From: Symbiodinium natans | Lineage: Eukaryota; Sar; Dinophyceae; Suessiales; Symbiodiniaceae | Direction of reading: 5' to 3' | Length of the DNA stretch: 64,000 nucleotides | Assembly (NCBI GenBank): GCA_905221605.1 | Contig: CAJNDS010002622.1 | Span: 1-64,000, forward strand | Shown: positions 32,298 through 42,892 of the stretch, in pieces | Layout: each line of letters opens with the position of its first letter | Position numbering within the stretch: the first letter of the stretch is position 1 | Notes under the pieces: generated by a model | What the model saw: the letters and a program-made list of their open reading frames with translations, nothing else | Told to the model about the DNA's origin: nothing | Database searches by the model: none | Made by a program: the position numbers and the translations under genes

Positions 32298-32871
32298 GTA
32301 GGGTTTCGGGTTTGGGGTTTAGGGTTTCGGGTTTAGGGTTTGGGGTTTAGGGTTTAGGGTTTAGGGTTTGGGGTCTAGGGTTTGGGGTTTCGGGTTTAGG
32401 GTTTGGGGGGTTAGGCCCTCAAGCCCAGTGGCAAAAGGGGTTTAGGGTTTGGGGAGGAAACATGGGGGCATTCTAGGGGTGTTTAGGTTTCATGGGGGTT
32501 TGGGGTTTGAGGTGTTGGTGTTTAGGGGGTTGTGTGTGTGTGTGTGTGCGCGCTCCAAGTCCTCAACCACCCCAGCCCAGAGCTCATCACCCAAACACTG
32601 AACAAGTGGCCAAACAATCCCTAAACCCTAAATCCCCCTAAACCCCAAACTCTAACACTGAACCACCAACTCTCCAGGAATCACAGGTTCAGCTGTTTAG
32701 CGGAGAAAAGTAATGCAAAAAAGGGGCCAACAGGTGTGGGGACTCTGGGAGTTCAGGGATTTCGGGCGTTTGGAGATTCAGGGTTAAGGCTTAGGGGGTT
32801 TCGGGTTCAGGGTTCCAGGCTGTTGGGCCTCCGCCAGCTTTACCATTTGGAGTGTTTTTGGGTCCGCCAAC

Positions 32872-32936
32872 AGGAGGAGTTGGATGACCAAGTGCCCTGG
32901 CAGGAGAGGCAGAGATTCCTGACAACCTCCGCCAGG
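32872..32936 (+). CDS. Exon of an unknown protein, acidic and Gln-rich
   Basis: After CAACAG the frame reads EELDDQVPWQERQRFLTTSA, then meets a GGTTTGG donor-like sequence. Probably the same gene as the exons at 30.9 and 32.2 kb. Confidence 0.45.
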
Positions 32937-33404
32937 GTTTGGGGCGTTTTGTTCGGAGGTTTGAAGGGTTTAGGGTTCAGGGTTTAGGGTTCAGGCTTGC
33001 AGGGTGGAGCAGGTGCTGTTGTTGGTTTTTCAAGTTTTTCGCACTAGTGGCGGGCATCCCCCTAGTTTCCTCAGTGCCCCCCCCCCCCCCCCCCCCCCGG
33101 CCCAACATCCCAAACCCTGAATGGGAGTCTCATGGCATCACTCACGCCCGATCGTTCTGCCCTAAATCCTAAACCCTGAACCCTAAACCCTAAACATTTT
33201 GGCCTTAAACCCTCAGCCCTAAACCCTAAGCCCTAAACCCTAAACAAGAACCTAAACCTTTGAACCTAACTAACCCCCAACCCCAAAACCCAAGCAAAAA
33301 GCTCAAAGAAACAAGAAGCCACAAGAAACTAGCCAGGCCCGTGGGAGATTCTTTACCTTCTCTATTTGGGTTTAAGAGGATCATGTTTAGGAATATTTTG
33401 CCGA

Positions 33405-33463
33405 CCCTAAACCCTAAACCCTAAACCCTAAACCCTAAACCCTAAACCCTAAACCCTAAACCC
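33405..33463 (-). repeat. Telomere-like array (CCCTAAA)n, eight units
   Basis: Homogeneous array within repeat-rich DNA that includes a C run at 33077-33098 and many degenerate units at 33540-33640. Confidence 0.95.
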
Positions 33464-33469
33464 CGAAAA

Positions 33470-34520
33470 CCCCTTGTTGGAGCCTAGAGGTCTGGATGGA
33501 GCTCGACCCCTTATGGAGCCAGGGCTCGCCCCAGGCTTGGGCTTGAGAGTTTAGGGTGTAGGGCTTGGGGGTTTAGGGTTTAGGGCTTGAGGGGTTTAGG
33601 GTTTAGGGCTTGAGGGTTTAGGGTTTGGGGTGTTTCAGGCCGCCGCAAAAAGAAGGGCGTTTGTGGGTTTAGGGTGTTGAGTGTAGAGGGGTTTTTTGGG
33701 AAGAGGCAAGAAGGGTGTACGGTTCCAGGCCCATATCGCAGCCTCGGGGTGGGGGACCTCTGGGTGGTTTAGGCTTGGGCATTTTTCGGTTGAAAGCCTC
33801 AGGGTTCTCGGGGTTTTAGGGGGGTTTTTTAGGCTTCAGAGTTTGGAGGACTAAGGCTAAGGTAGACTTCCTTCCAGAGTGATGACCTTCCGCAGGCTAG
33901 GCGGGAGTTGGGGTTTAGGGTTTAGGGGTTTAGGGTTGAGGGTTTAGGGTTTAGATGCCCCCCCCCCCCCCCACCGCAAAAAAAATGGGACCGACATGCT
34001 TGAACAACCTCTCAACTCACCTAAGCCCAAAGCACAAAACCCTTTAAACCCCTAAACGCTCCAAAGCTGTAACCCTTAAACCCTAACACAGCTTTTGGTT
34101 GTTGATTGAGCGCCTGAAATTGCTCCTTGCGGTGCGGTTCACCCTAAACCCTAAGCCCTGAAGCCCTAAGCCCTAAACCCTAAACCCTAAACCTTAAATC
34201 TCTGCCAGGTGCTGTTGCAGCCAGGCTGGGTATTGGCCCTCGGGGCTCCGCCAGAAGGACTCTTAGCAACGGGGGAGCGGAAAAAAAGGGGTCAGGGGCT
34301 TCAGGTTTACAGCTTTAAAGGTGTTGGGCGTGAGGGGGCTCGGTCTTGCCCTTGTCCATCATGTTCAGCAATGCGACTTCAGGCTCAGGGTTCTCCACCT
34401 TCTGGATAAGGGTGTGCGGGTCAACCTCAGAAGGCTTGGTGAATTAGGGTTTGGGGGGTTTAGGCTTCTGTGAACGTTTAGTGTTCAGGGGATCGTGCAC
34501 AAGTTGTGCATTTAGGGGCT
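33470..34520. other. Degenerate telomere-like and G-rich DNA
   Basis: Mostly TTTAGGG variants, a C run near 33958 and short frames. A possible exon after CAG at 34209 (VLLQPGWVLALGAPPEG) is too short to assign. Confidence 0.4.
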
Positions 34521-34529
34521 CGGGCTTTC

Positions 34530-34605
34530 GTGTCCCCAGTCTACTTCCAGGAGGGCGCTCAGAAGAATGGCTCCAATGTGGACTGGAGTTTCCGGTGGTC
34601 GAACA
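34530..34605 (+). CDS. Coding-like exon, possibly terminal
   Basis: The frame reads VYFQEGAQKNGSNVDWSFRW and ends at a TGA shortly after (SNM, stop). Preceded by CCCCAG. Gene unknown. Confidence 0.4.
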
Positions 34606-34849
34606 TGTGAAGGGGATTTTGGACAGATCCGACTGACTTGTTGCGAAGAGATCTCTCTGTTTTCACACAACAGGTCGCCTTTTGAACACAAGCTTCATCT
34701 GTAAATGCTGCGATCTGCTCCTTGGAGGATGCCTTTGTCTTGCCGTTATAGTTCCATACTCCCTCCAGGCATGTCTCGCGAGACCGTCCTGTCCACAAGG
34801 CTGTCACGGCATATCTGCACCGAGCGAGGAGCCAAAAGAGTTGCTGCAA

Positions 34850-35400
34850 GTAGGCAAACAGATACATCCAGAAGTAGGGAGCAAAGAAAGCAACAAACTA
34901 GCAAGTCAGAACCAAAGAGCAACACGAAGAAGCCGAATCAAGAAACCAATAACCAAGAAACCGATAAATCACAACCTGGCGATGTCCTGACTAGATGGCT
35001 GAATCACGAACGACAGCTCAATAGATCAATACAACAATGGGTCAATAAATCTATAAATTCCACGATGGCAAATATGTGGCTGTATAGAGTTACAAAACCA
35101 GAATGCATAAATGCATAATTGTATATATGCATCGTTCAAAAGATAGATAGTTGTCTATGCCTTTCTTTGCTCTGCATTTCATTGGCAATGTTTAGTTACA
35201 TGTGTTTATGTTTACCCATCCTATTTACATTTCTGTAGTTTTGCCTCGTTTCTTATCTGCTTATGCTTGCTTTCATTCATGTACATTTTTCAGTTGTCTA
35301 TATGTATGTATTAGTGAAGATATACTTAAACATATGTGCATCAGTGGTCATGTATATGGAAAAACATACATAAAACCCCCCTTTATGCGCTTTTGAGTTT
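34850..35400. other. AT-rich segment of unlike base composition
   Basis: About 550 bases with much more A and T than the neighbours (for example ATAAATGCATAATTGTATAT near 35104), without telomere-like units. A Lys/Gln/Asn-rich plus-strand frame overlaps its 5' half but is low-complexity. The composition suggests an insertion or a differently evolving stretch. Confidence 0.5.
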
Positions 35401-35697
35401 AGAGTTTACGGGTTTAGGATTCGTACCTGGATGCAAAAGGATCAGTACGGTTTAGGGTCTAGGATGATGTGTTCATGGTTGTAACGATTTAGGGTTTATG
35501 GTTTAGGCCTAGGGTTTAGAGTTTGGGGTTGGTGCTTTGGGCTTAAGGCTTGTTGGGTTTTTCTCCAACCCGGAGGCATAGGGGCTGGAGGGCCATAGTT
35601 TCTAGGATAGCTTGTTTTTCTTTGGGGAGGTTTTTCTCGAGTTGGGGAGCCCTCGTATCATGAAGGGGGCATGTTAACAGAACTGTTAACAACAAAT

Positions 35698-35773
35698 ATA
35701 TACACATATATATATATATATCTATGTGTGTACATATATATATATATATATCTCTCTCTCTCTCTCTCTCTAT
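35698..35773. repeat. (TA)n and (TC)n microsatellites
   Basis: Tandem TA with short interruptions, followed by a (TC) run. Confidence 0.93.
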
Positions 35774-36324
35774 CCTGCTGTCATACAAGCAACGAAGCCG
35801 TGAGTTCATCCCAAGCCCAGAGACCCCGAATTAAAGTCTACCGGCTTGACTGCACCCACTCTGCGGGCTCAGAGCCATTTTTGAGACAAGGGACATCGTA
35901 GAAGTGTTGGGCTCCCAAGAGCCGGCTTCAACCCCGACACCCGCGATGTCGCACCAGGAGCTCTGCAGCAGCCCGGCTGCGCTTCGTTTTTTGTGTTGCA
36001 GCTTCGGGGACTCTGGCAAGATTACCCAACAGCATGGAGGTCCCTCTTCTTTGGGGAGGTTTCGCCATCCCAACCCTAAACCCCAAAATAAACCCCAAAA
36101 CCACATCACGGTCCAGGCACAAGGCAGGAGGAAAGATGAGGAAAGTAAACCGTCAGTCCAAATCCTATCGGACCCACAACCAGTTTGTCTGATTTCTGCA
36201 GATTCCTCTCAGGCAAAACGGTTACCAAAACTGAGCCCATGCGAAAGAAAGAAGCAAAGTGCCTTCGGAAGCTGACACCTCTGTCGCGACATAGGCACTC
36301 TTCCTCATCGGATGCCTCGCAACA

Positions 36325-36416
36325 CTAAACCCTAAACCCTAAACCCTAAACCCTAAACCCTAAACCCTAAACCCTAAACCCTAAACCCTAAACCCTAAAC
36401 CCTAAACCCTAAACCC
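36325..36416 (-). repeat. Telomere-like array (CCCTAAA)n, about twelve units
   Basis: Homogeneous array that ends directly at the first codons of the next coding-like exon. Confidence 0.95.
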
Positions 36417-36525
36417 GGTGCTCCTGAGTTCCAGCTGTCGACCTCAGGTGCCAGCATGTCGATTGTGCCCCAGTCGACGGACGCGGATCTCTTGGACCAG
36501 GCAGGGACGCAGAGAACTTCACAGA
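36417..36525 (+). CDS. Coding-like exon adjoining an array
   Basis: The frame reads APEFQLSTSGASMSIVPQST and DADLLDQAGTQR. No AG separates it from the array, so the acceptor may be GCTCCTGAG inside it. Function unknown. Confidence 0.4.
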
Positions 36526-36654
36526 GTTATCATAAGGCTATCGCAATGTTCTCACAATGTCATTACAGTGCCATCACACTGTGATCACATGGTTGGTCAA
36601 CCGTTGGCCTTTTTTGAGCCCCGCAACCCTAAACCCTAAACCCTAAACCCTAAA

Positions 36655-36770
36655 CCCGAAGCCCCAAAAGAGCCATCGCTCTCATGGGCCGGCTCGGCGC
36701 GTCGCAGGCTTCTCGGAAGCCAGTCGAGCTGCCCACAGGCGCATTCTTGGGCCGGTACTGGGAGGTTCAT
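36655..36770 (+). CDS. Exon of an unknown protein
   Basis: After AAAAG the frame reads RAIALMGRLGASQASRKPVE and LPTGAFLGRYWE. It again follows a short CCCTAAA array (36627-36655). It may join the preceding exon or the Mei2-like gene downstream. Confidence 0.45.
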
Positions 36771-36888
36771 GGTACTTATTAACCAATGATGTTATAAGCC
36801 CCTTAAGTGCCCTAATATGGTTATAAGTACAGTTATAAGTAGAGTACTAGTTGCTCAATAAGTACAGGAACCTCCAAGTACGAAGGAG

Positions 36889-36892
<4 letters not shown>

Positions 36893-36923
<31 letters not shown>

Positions 36924-36925
36924 CG
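36893..36925. repeat. (GA)n microsatellite
   Basis: Tandem GA with few interruptions. Similar tracts occur at 40629-40652 and about 55580-55595. Confidence 0.93.
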
Positions 36926-37049
36926 GAGAGGGGAGTGGTGTTTGGGTTGATCTGCTACAGCAGTACGGTCTTCACCTCCTACGACTACGCCAAATGAGTG
37001 CGTGCTTGCTGGGCAGGGGAGAGGCTCCCCCTAAGCCCTGTGAAGGGGA

Positions 37050-37225
37050 AGAAAAAAAGAAAGCAAGTGGTCATCACAAGGCTCATCACAAGCACCTTTG
37101 AAACCCGGGGGGCAGCGTGTCACGCAGTCTCAGTCCTAGCCCACATGATCCACAGGGTGGAAGGAGGAGGGATCGATGTCATCGATGTGGGAGTTCCCTT
37201 GACCAGGGCTCCTCGGGGACAGCAT
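37050..37225 (+). CDS. Coding-like segment, unknown
   Basis: The frame reads VVITRLITSTFETRGAACHA and MIHRVEGGGIDVIDVGVPL. Balanced composition, no motif, borders not resolved. Confidence 0.35.
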
Positions 37226-37434
37226 CAGCGGCCCCAAACCCTAAACCCTAACCCTAAACCCTAAATCCTAAACCCTGAGGGCACAGGCTCACAAACTGGG
37301 GCATGTGCAATGGCCCCCCACGAAAAAAGAAAGGAAAGGCCTTTTGGGTCTCATGGTGTTCCAGCCTCAACCAGTCCAAGCAAGCTGACTATGGTTTAGG
37401 GTTCAGGGCTTCGGGTTCAGTCTCGCCTGTTGAT

Positions 37435-37545
37435 GCAACCCTTGTTAAAGGCAAGAAGGCCCTGCTTTCAGGTGTTGCCGGCAGCCTCGTCAGTCCGTGC
37501 TTTAAGAAAGGAGAGACCTTAGGGCCGGAAGAAGAAGAGCCACAG
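37435..37545 (+). CDS. Coding-like segment, unknown
   Basis: The frame reads VDATLVKGKKALLSGVAGSL and continues to an acidic end. The minus strand is also open. Tentative. Confidence 0.3.
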
Positions 37546-37599
37546 AATTCAAGAGGGGCTGCCTTATACATACCCAAACCCTAACGGGACCAGACTTTA

Positions 37600-38560
37600 G
37601 AGAAGTGACCATCTGTTCAAGTATCCCCAACGCTTTTCGAACCCCTATGCCCTACCAGTAGAATCCTAGAACCATCTACCGTTTCAGAACCCAGGGCTGT
37701 TGGAATCATTGTGGCACCCTATCAGGCCCTATCTCCCTGCAATCCCAAATCGTAATTTCCCAAAATCGTGTTATCCCGCAATTTTCGGAAAGCCGTTTCA
37801 TGGCCTTCCGAAAATCCAGGCACCTGGGAGCATCCAACCACTAGAACCCCCCAATAGTACTCTCTACTATACCCTATACTACAATGTACTATTGGGTCAT
37901 TTAGGAACCCTTAAGGGGATCTGCTTTTGGCTCCTCCCAGATTCTGGGAAACCCGTCCTAGTAGCCTCAAAAAAGGGCCCCATCAGTTTGAGAGCCCAAA
38001 ATCCTATCCTCACTGGCAGGAGGTAGCCGGGCCGTGGAGCCTCTTGGCCGCAGTCACTTTTTTTTGTTGGGGGAGTCGGGGGGGTTTGGGGCTCGGGGGT
38101 TTGGGAGTTAAGGATGTAGGGGCTTTAGGGTGCAGGTGTTGAGTAGACTTTTCTCCTGGGCCATCTTGCCGAGCGACCTTGGAGTGAAGATGAATCAAGC
38201 TTCTGCTTGGCCTGAGTTTTTGCCTGAAGCTTACATTGTCTGGGCTCGAGTTTCACTGTTGGGCTGCCGTGAAACTTTCGGCATTAAACTGCTCCACGAT
38301 TCCAGGTTTTGGCTGTTCAGTGCAACCGTCTGTTCGCTTCTTGGCTGCCCAGCCAAGGCGGGCTCCTCGTCGCAAGGGGAGGGTCTCCCGAAAGGTGGCC
38401 TGGACGCATCTGGACGCCAGTCATGCTGGGCTGCCAAGATAAAGAAAAGCGAGGTTGAGCACGGAGCCCGAGGCTCTAGACTCTAAACATGCCCGTGGTA
38501 CTGGGCCAGATTCAGGCTTCGGAGGTTTCCTTTTTTTGTTGAGGCGACCAAAGGCAGCTG
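37600..38560. other. Probable intron or spacer upstream of the Mei2-like exons
   Basis: Open frames on both strands without motifs. N-terminal exons of the Mei2-like gene may lie here or further upstream but were not identified. Confidence 0.4.
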
Positions 38561-38563
38561 CAG

Positions 38564-39697
38564 GGGGCACGGGCAGCCAGGAAAAGAGCATCGTCGAGGT
38601 CCCCAGTGTGCAGACCGTCACCGGCATGCCGGATGACGTGACCACCGTGGCTTGATTGCAGGGCTATGAATTGCAGGCTGGTTGAACCTTCTTGGGGTGC
38701 TTGTTACAAGGGAATCCCCTACTCTTTGGGGGTCTACATGAAGGGTCCCTTGTGCCCACCTGGCCGAGGTCATGCTCCGCAACGTCCCCAATCGATACAC
38801 TTGCGAGGAGCTCCTGGCTGAGATCATGAACGCAGGATTCGACCACATGCCGCCTCCTGGCTTGAGACAGTACTGGTGGTCCCTCATAAAACAGCCATCA
38901 TCTTGCACAGGCCCATGGCCAACCCCCCCCCCCCCCGCTCCCCCAAATAGAGAAAGAGAACCAAAGGCCTTGCGGTGACAGTTCCATGAGGAACAAAGCT
39001 TTCTGCTGCAGGAGAGGCATGTTGCATGTTTCGTGCTCCTACTGTAGGTTCGATTTCTTCTACCTTCCCATCGATTTCACCACCAAGCGAAACCGTGGAT
39101 ATGGATTTATCAACTTCCACTCGAGCGCGGAGGCGGAGGAGCCACTTGTTGCCATGGAGGTGGAGGTGAGAAGGTTGAGGGGTCTCGGCGTTCCCTCCAA
39201 AGTAGCTTGAGGTTGGCACCGAGATCCGCCCCTGTTGCTGAGGTTCGCACTGGCCTTCCACCATCGTCGCCTGAACCGCTACCCAACCAGCAAGATCTTG
39301 GAGGTGGCGCCAGCAAAGACGCAGGGCTATCAGGCGGGTTCCACGGGGCAGAGTCGGGTGAACCATGGATGGAATGGGTTGCAACCGAGTTTTAATCAGG
39401 AGACTTTAGGGATCCTGTACGTCGTCCGCTTCAGACCGCCCAGGAGTTGGGGAGCCCTACCTTCCCAAGAACCCTACTTGTAACTTTGCAACCACCACCG
39501 TCTCCGAATCAAGATAGCTTCCAAAGTTACAATAACCTCCCCGAAACCCTATATTTTAAACCCCAACCCCTCATTAGACCCTAAAACCCCACACCCTAAA
39601 CCAGATAGGCTAGACGGGTGGCAAGCAAAAACAGGCGAACATGTCCAAGTACTTCAAGAAGCCGGGCAGCGCTCGCGTCAAGAACGCCTCTTGGTAG
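38564..39697 (+). CDS. Mei2-like RNA-binding protein (RRM_2), last five exons
   Basis: Exons at 38564-38646, 38769-38848, 39048 to about 39165, 39243-39333 and 39635-39697 (TAG). The first ends in MPDDVTT. The second has VMLRNVPNRYTCEELLAEIM, the start of a Mei2-type RRM. The third gives FDFFYLPIDF and NRGYGFINF, the two RNP regions. The fourth has RYPTSKILEVAPAKTQGYQ. The terminal exon reads ANMSKYFKKPGSARVKNASW. Mei2-like proteins bind RNA and control meiosis or growth in fungi and plants; the role here is unknown. Donors at 38849 and 39334 are GC. The donor of the third exon is unresolved (a GT gives the wrong frame; a GA at about 39168 would fit). The fourth/fifth exon junction carries CAGGCG on both sides. 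The gene's 5' part is not identified. Confidence 0.82.
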
Positions 39698-39796
39698 CTC
39701 CGAGGCCTTCGTCTTGTCAATGCCCTAAGTAGGGCCGCTTCGGATATCTTGTCTCTCCTTTTGGGGTTCAAGAGGATGGCGCTTGGGGAAATTGGG

Positions 39797-39950
39797 TAGG
39801 GTTTAGGGTTTAGGGTTTAGGGTTTAGGGTTTAGGGTTGAGGGTTGAGGGTTTAGGGTTTAGGGTTTAGGGTTTAGGGTTTAGGGTGTAGGGTGTAGGGT
39901 GTAGGGTGTAGGGTTTAGGGTTTAGGGTTTAGGGTTTAGGGTTTAGGGAG
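39797..39950 (+). repeat. Telomere-like array (TTTAGGG)n, about twenty units
   Basis: Includes a block of four TGTAGGG variants and two TTGAGGG variants, so it expanded locally. It lies just past the end of the Mei2-like gene. Confidence 0.95.
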
Positions 39951-39959
39951 AGGTTTTTT

Positions 39960-41432
39960 TTTGGTTGGGCCAGCCTCTGAGGCCTATTTCAAGCCCATGC
40001 TCTTCACGGAGGATGCCGAGTTAACAGACTGAGGCCTGAGTAGGACACGTTGCAAGTGTACATTTAGACAAAATGTCATGAAACCACTGTACAGGGATCC
40101 CCTCTGCATCCGTTTTCTCATGGGCGGGCAGGCCACTAGGTGAAACGAACCAGGTTGGCACCCCTCCATCCTCCGGGGGAGGTCCAGGCCTTCTCTCTGT
40201 CAGGTGTGTTTTTGTCTCCTGCCAGGCGTTGGCTCGTAATGGTCCCCCCAAACCCCATTTTGTACCTTACCATCCTACCTTTCAGCATGCACAGCGGCAC
40301 AGCGGCACAGCGGCACTTGATTCATTTTATAGCATTCCTTGAGCATGCTGAAAGGGGAATCACAACGGATGCTGATGGGGACTGGGGATTTGAACGGTTT
40401 CTGACATCAGACCACTGCTCATTCTCAGGAATGGCAGGAGAAAGCGGAGAAGAGATGTTCATTCCTGCTGTGGGGAGGGGGAGGGGAGAGAGAGGGAAAG
40501 AAAGTGCCAGGAGTGGGCAGTTCCGGTGCCTTGTAAAGCTGTGCGTGAGCCGTAGCGAGGGTTCGCGAAGTGCAGCTAAGACAAGTCGTGCCATAGAGTG
40601 GGAGAGGGAGAGTGGAGGGGGGCGAGATAGAGAGAGAGAGAGAGAGAGAGAGGCAGAAGGCACCTAGTGATTCGGATGACCGTGTTCAGGATGCGCAATA
40701 TGACCTAACGGTCTCCAAGGTGTTTGCCATTTTGGAAGGGGGCGGCGACCAAGTGGTTTGGGAGCTTGGCACAAGGGGGGTTTAAACTTAAGTTCCGAGC
40801 CGAGCTTGTTTCTGGTGCCCTCGTCCCCAACCCTAAAAAGGAACAGTTCCGAGCCTGGTTTTGGTGACCCTAATCTCTGAACCCTAAACCTTGCCAGGAA
40901 TGAACACGGGTCTAGAATCTTCCAGCCCTGACGTGTCCAGACGGAAAGACGGGCTGAGACATCCCTCTGCCTCGACCCTCAATCCTTGCAACCCCTTCAC
41001 CCTGCACCAAAGAGCTCTTAATTAAGCACTGAATCCGTAAGTCCTAAACCCCAACCACGCAAGAAAGATCCTGAAAGCCTGATCCTTTTTTTTGGAAGAG
41101 CATCTCGACGGAGTTTTGTGAGAGATCCCAGCGTCAAAGTCTGAAACCCCAAGCGTTTGGTCCGGGCTCGGCTCCGCAAGCATCTGGCCCAAGTTTGTTT
41201 GAAGAGTTGTTCCTCCGTTTCAAAACCCCAAGCACCCAACAAACACCCTAAGCACCCTACACACCCTAAACACCCTAGACACCCTAAGCACCTAAACCCT
41301 AAATCCTAAACCCTTAACCCTCAACCCTTAAACCCTAAACCCTCCACCCCAAACCCTAAACCCTAAACCCTAAGCGCCACAAGACCCGGTGGCGTGGATC
41401 CTCCCTGAGACATCTGAAGCCTGACTGAGCGG
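39960..41432. other. Spacer between the Mei2-like gene and the 41.4-kb array
   Basis: Holds a triple 10-base repeat (CAGCGGCACA) at about 40286-40315, a (GA)n tract at 40629-40652 and degenerate CCCTAAA words from 41225. The 175-codon plus frame at 40140-40667 runs into the microsatellite and is not convincing. Confidence 0.4.
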
Positions 41433-41557
41433 ATTAGGGTTTAGGGTTTAGGGTTTAGGGTTTAGGGTTAGGGTTTAGGGTTTAGGGTTTAGGGTTTAGG
41501 GTTTAGGGTTTAGGGTTTAGGGTTTAGGGTTTAGGGTTTAGGGTTTAGGGTTTAGGG
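41433..41557 (+). repeat. Telomere-like array (TTTAGGG)n, about seventeen units
   Basis: Nearly perfect array. Degenerate units in the opposite orientation precede it at 41296-41372. Confidence 0.95.
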
Positions 41558-41559
41558 CT

Positions 41560-42892
41560 CTGAAGGGCTTCAGGGTCCTCAAAAGCTTTTGAGCGTCTTC
41601 TGCTTGTGGCTTTAGGGCTTTGAGTGTGTGCAAGGGGGATTCCAGGGCCATGGGATTTTACATGGCCTGAGGTTTCCGGCTCCTCCATGGGTTCCCTAAA
41701 TCCTCTGTGGCACGAATGAGCCCTTGTGGAAGCTCGGGCAGTTTCCGCTGTGGGTTTTTTAAGGGCTGAGGGGGTTCAGGGCCTGTGGGGCCTTGGGGTT
41801 CAGCTTCGAAGCCTGCTTTGTGAGAGAAGTCTGAGGGGTTGGGAGAAGAAGTAGATGGATCAGTCACTCCGTCATTCTAGCTCCCTGTTGAGTTGCTCGA
41901 AACCCTTCAGGCTCAGGAGTCCCACTGATGATTCCAACTGAAACACGTCGGTTACTACGTTTTTCTTCAGGCCTGGGTGGCATGGAATCATCAAGTTGCT
42001 GCTGGCGTTGTCAAAAGGTCAGAGGGAACTAGCGGTGTGTAAGGGAGAGTGGCTATAAGGGCCCCCTCTCTTCTCCAAAAATGCCCTTCAAACCCTTCAG
42101 CTAGGCGGGAGGCAAAAAACAAACCGTGCGCCCTCAGAGATCACACCCCCGCCCGCCCCCCCCCCCCCCCCAACCTCCTCCCTTACACTTGCCTGGTTCC
42201 TTATGATGGGGGAGGGTCGTCTTGAAGTCCGCTATGCCCTCCCTGCTTGGAAGTGAAGTGTCCCTGTGTAAGCCTAAACCCAAAACCCCTTACGCTGGGG
42301 GGGGGGGGCGGAAATCAGAAAGCCCGTGCCCGAGGACGGCAGTGATGGTTGTGCACAGTTTCTGCCGAAGGCGGGCGAAGCTCCCAACTACATGCAACTC
42401 CACCTCGGGGTTTTAAGGTCTAGGGTATGGGGCTTATTAGGGTTTATCCGTTTGTGACCGACAGCGTGCTCGGCCCTCTTGAAGCAAAGGGTAATCTTAC
42501 TTGAAGCTTCAGAGATAGCCGGCATAGCTGTGCGCTCCTGCTCTCTGAGGCGACAAAGAGTCTGAGTTCAGAAGGGGGTGTTCCTTTTGTGGTAGCTGCA
42601 AGTACTGAGCGACTAACCCGAAGCCCTAAGCCCCAAGCCCTAAAACCCCAAACCCTCAACCCTAAACTCTAAACCCTCGAAGCCCCTGCAGCATTCCGAG
42701 CCTCGAGCTTGAAGCCCATAGAGCCCGGAACCCAAGAACAGGCTCCAGTGGGTTTTGGGGGACCTAGGCAACAGAAGCCCTGAACCCTAACCCTGAACGG
42801 GCCAGACTTCAACACCCTAGAGGGTGTTTGGGGGTTTTTTGCCCGTAGAGTTTTCCTCCCAAAGCCGTGCGCCGTCCACACACCGCTGCAAA
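41560..42892. other. Region upstream of the first GFA-like gene
   Basis: C runs at 42157-42171 and a G run at 42298-42309; no supported exon. The last 20 bases before the gene resemble those before the second paralogue (CACACCGC words). Confidence 0.4.

Noticed and set aside
34682..35118. Plus-strand frames with Lys/Asn-rich tails
   Set aside because: Low-complexity composition caused by the AT-rich island; no domain, no splice borders.
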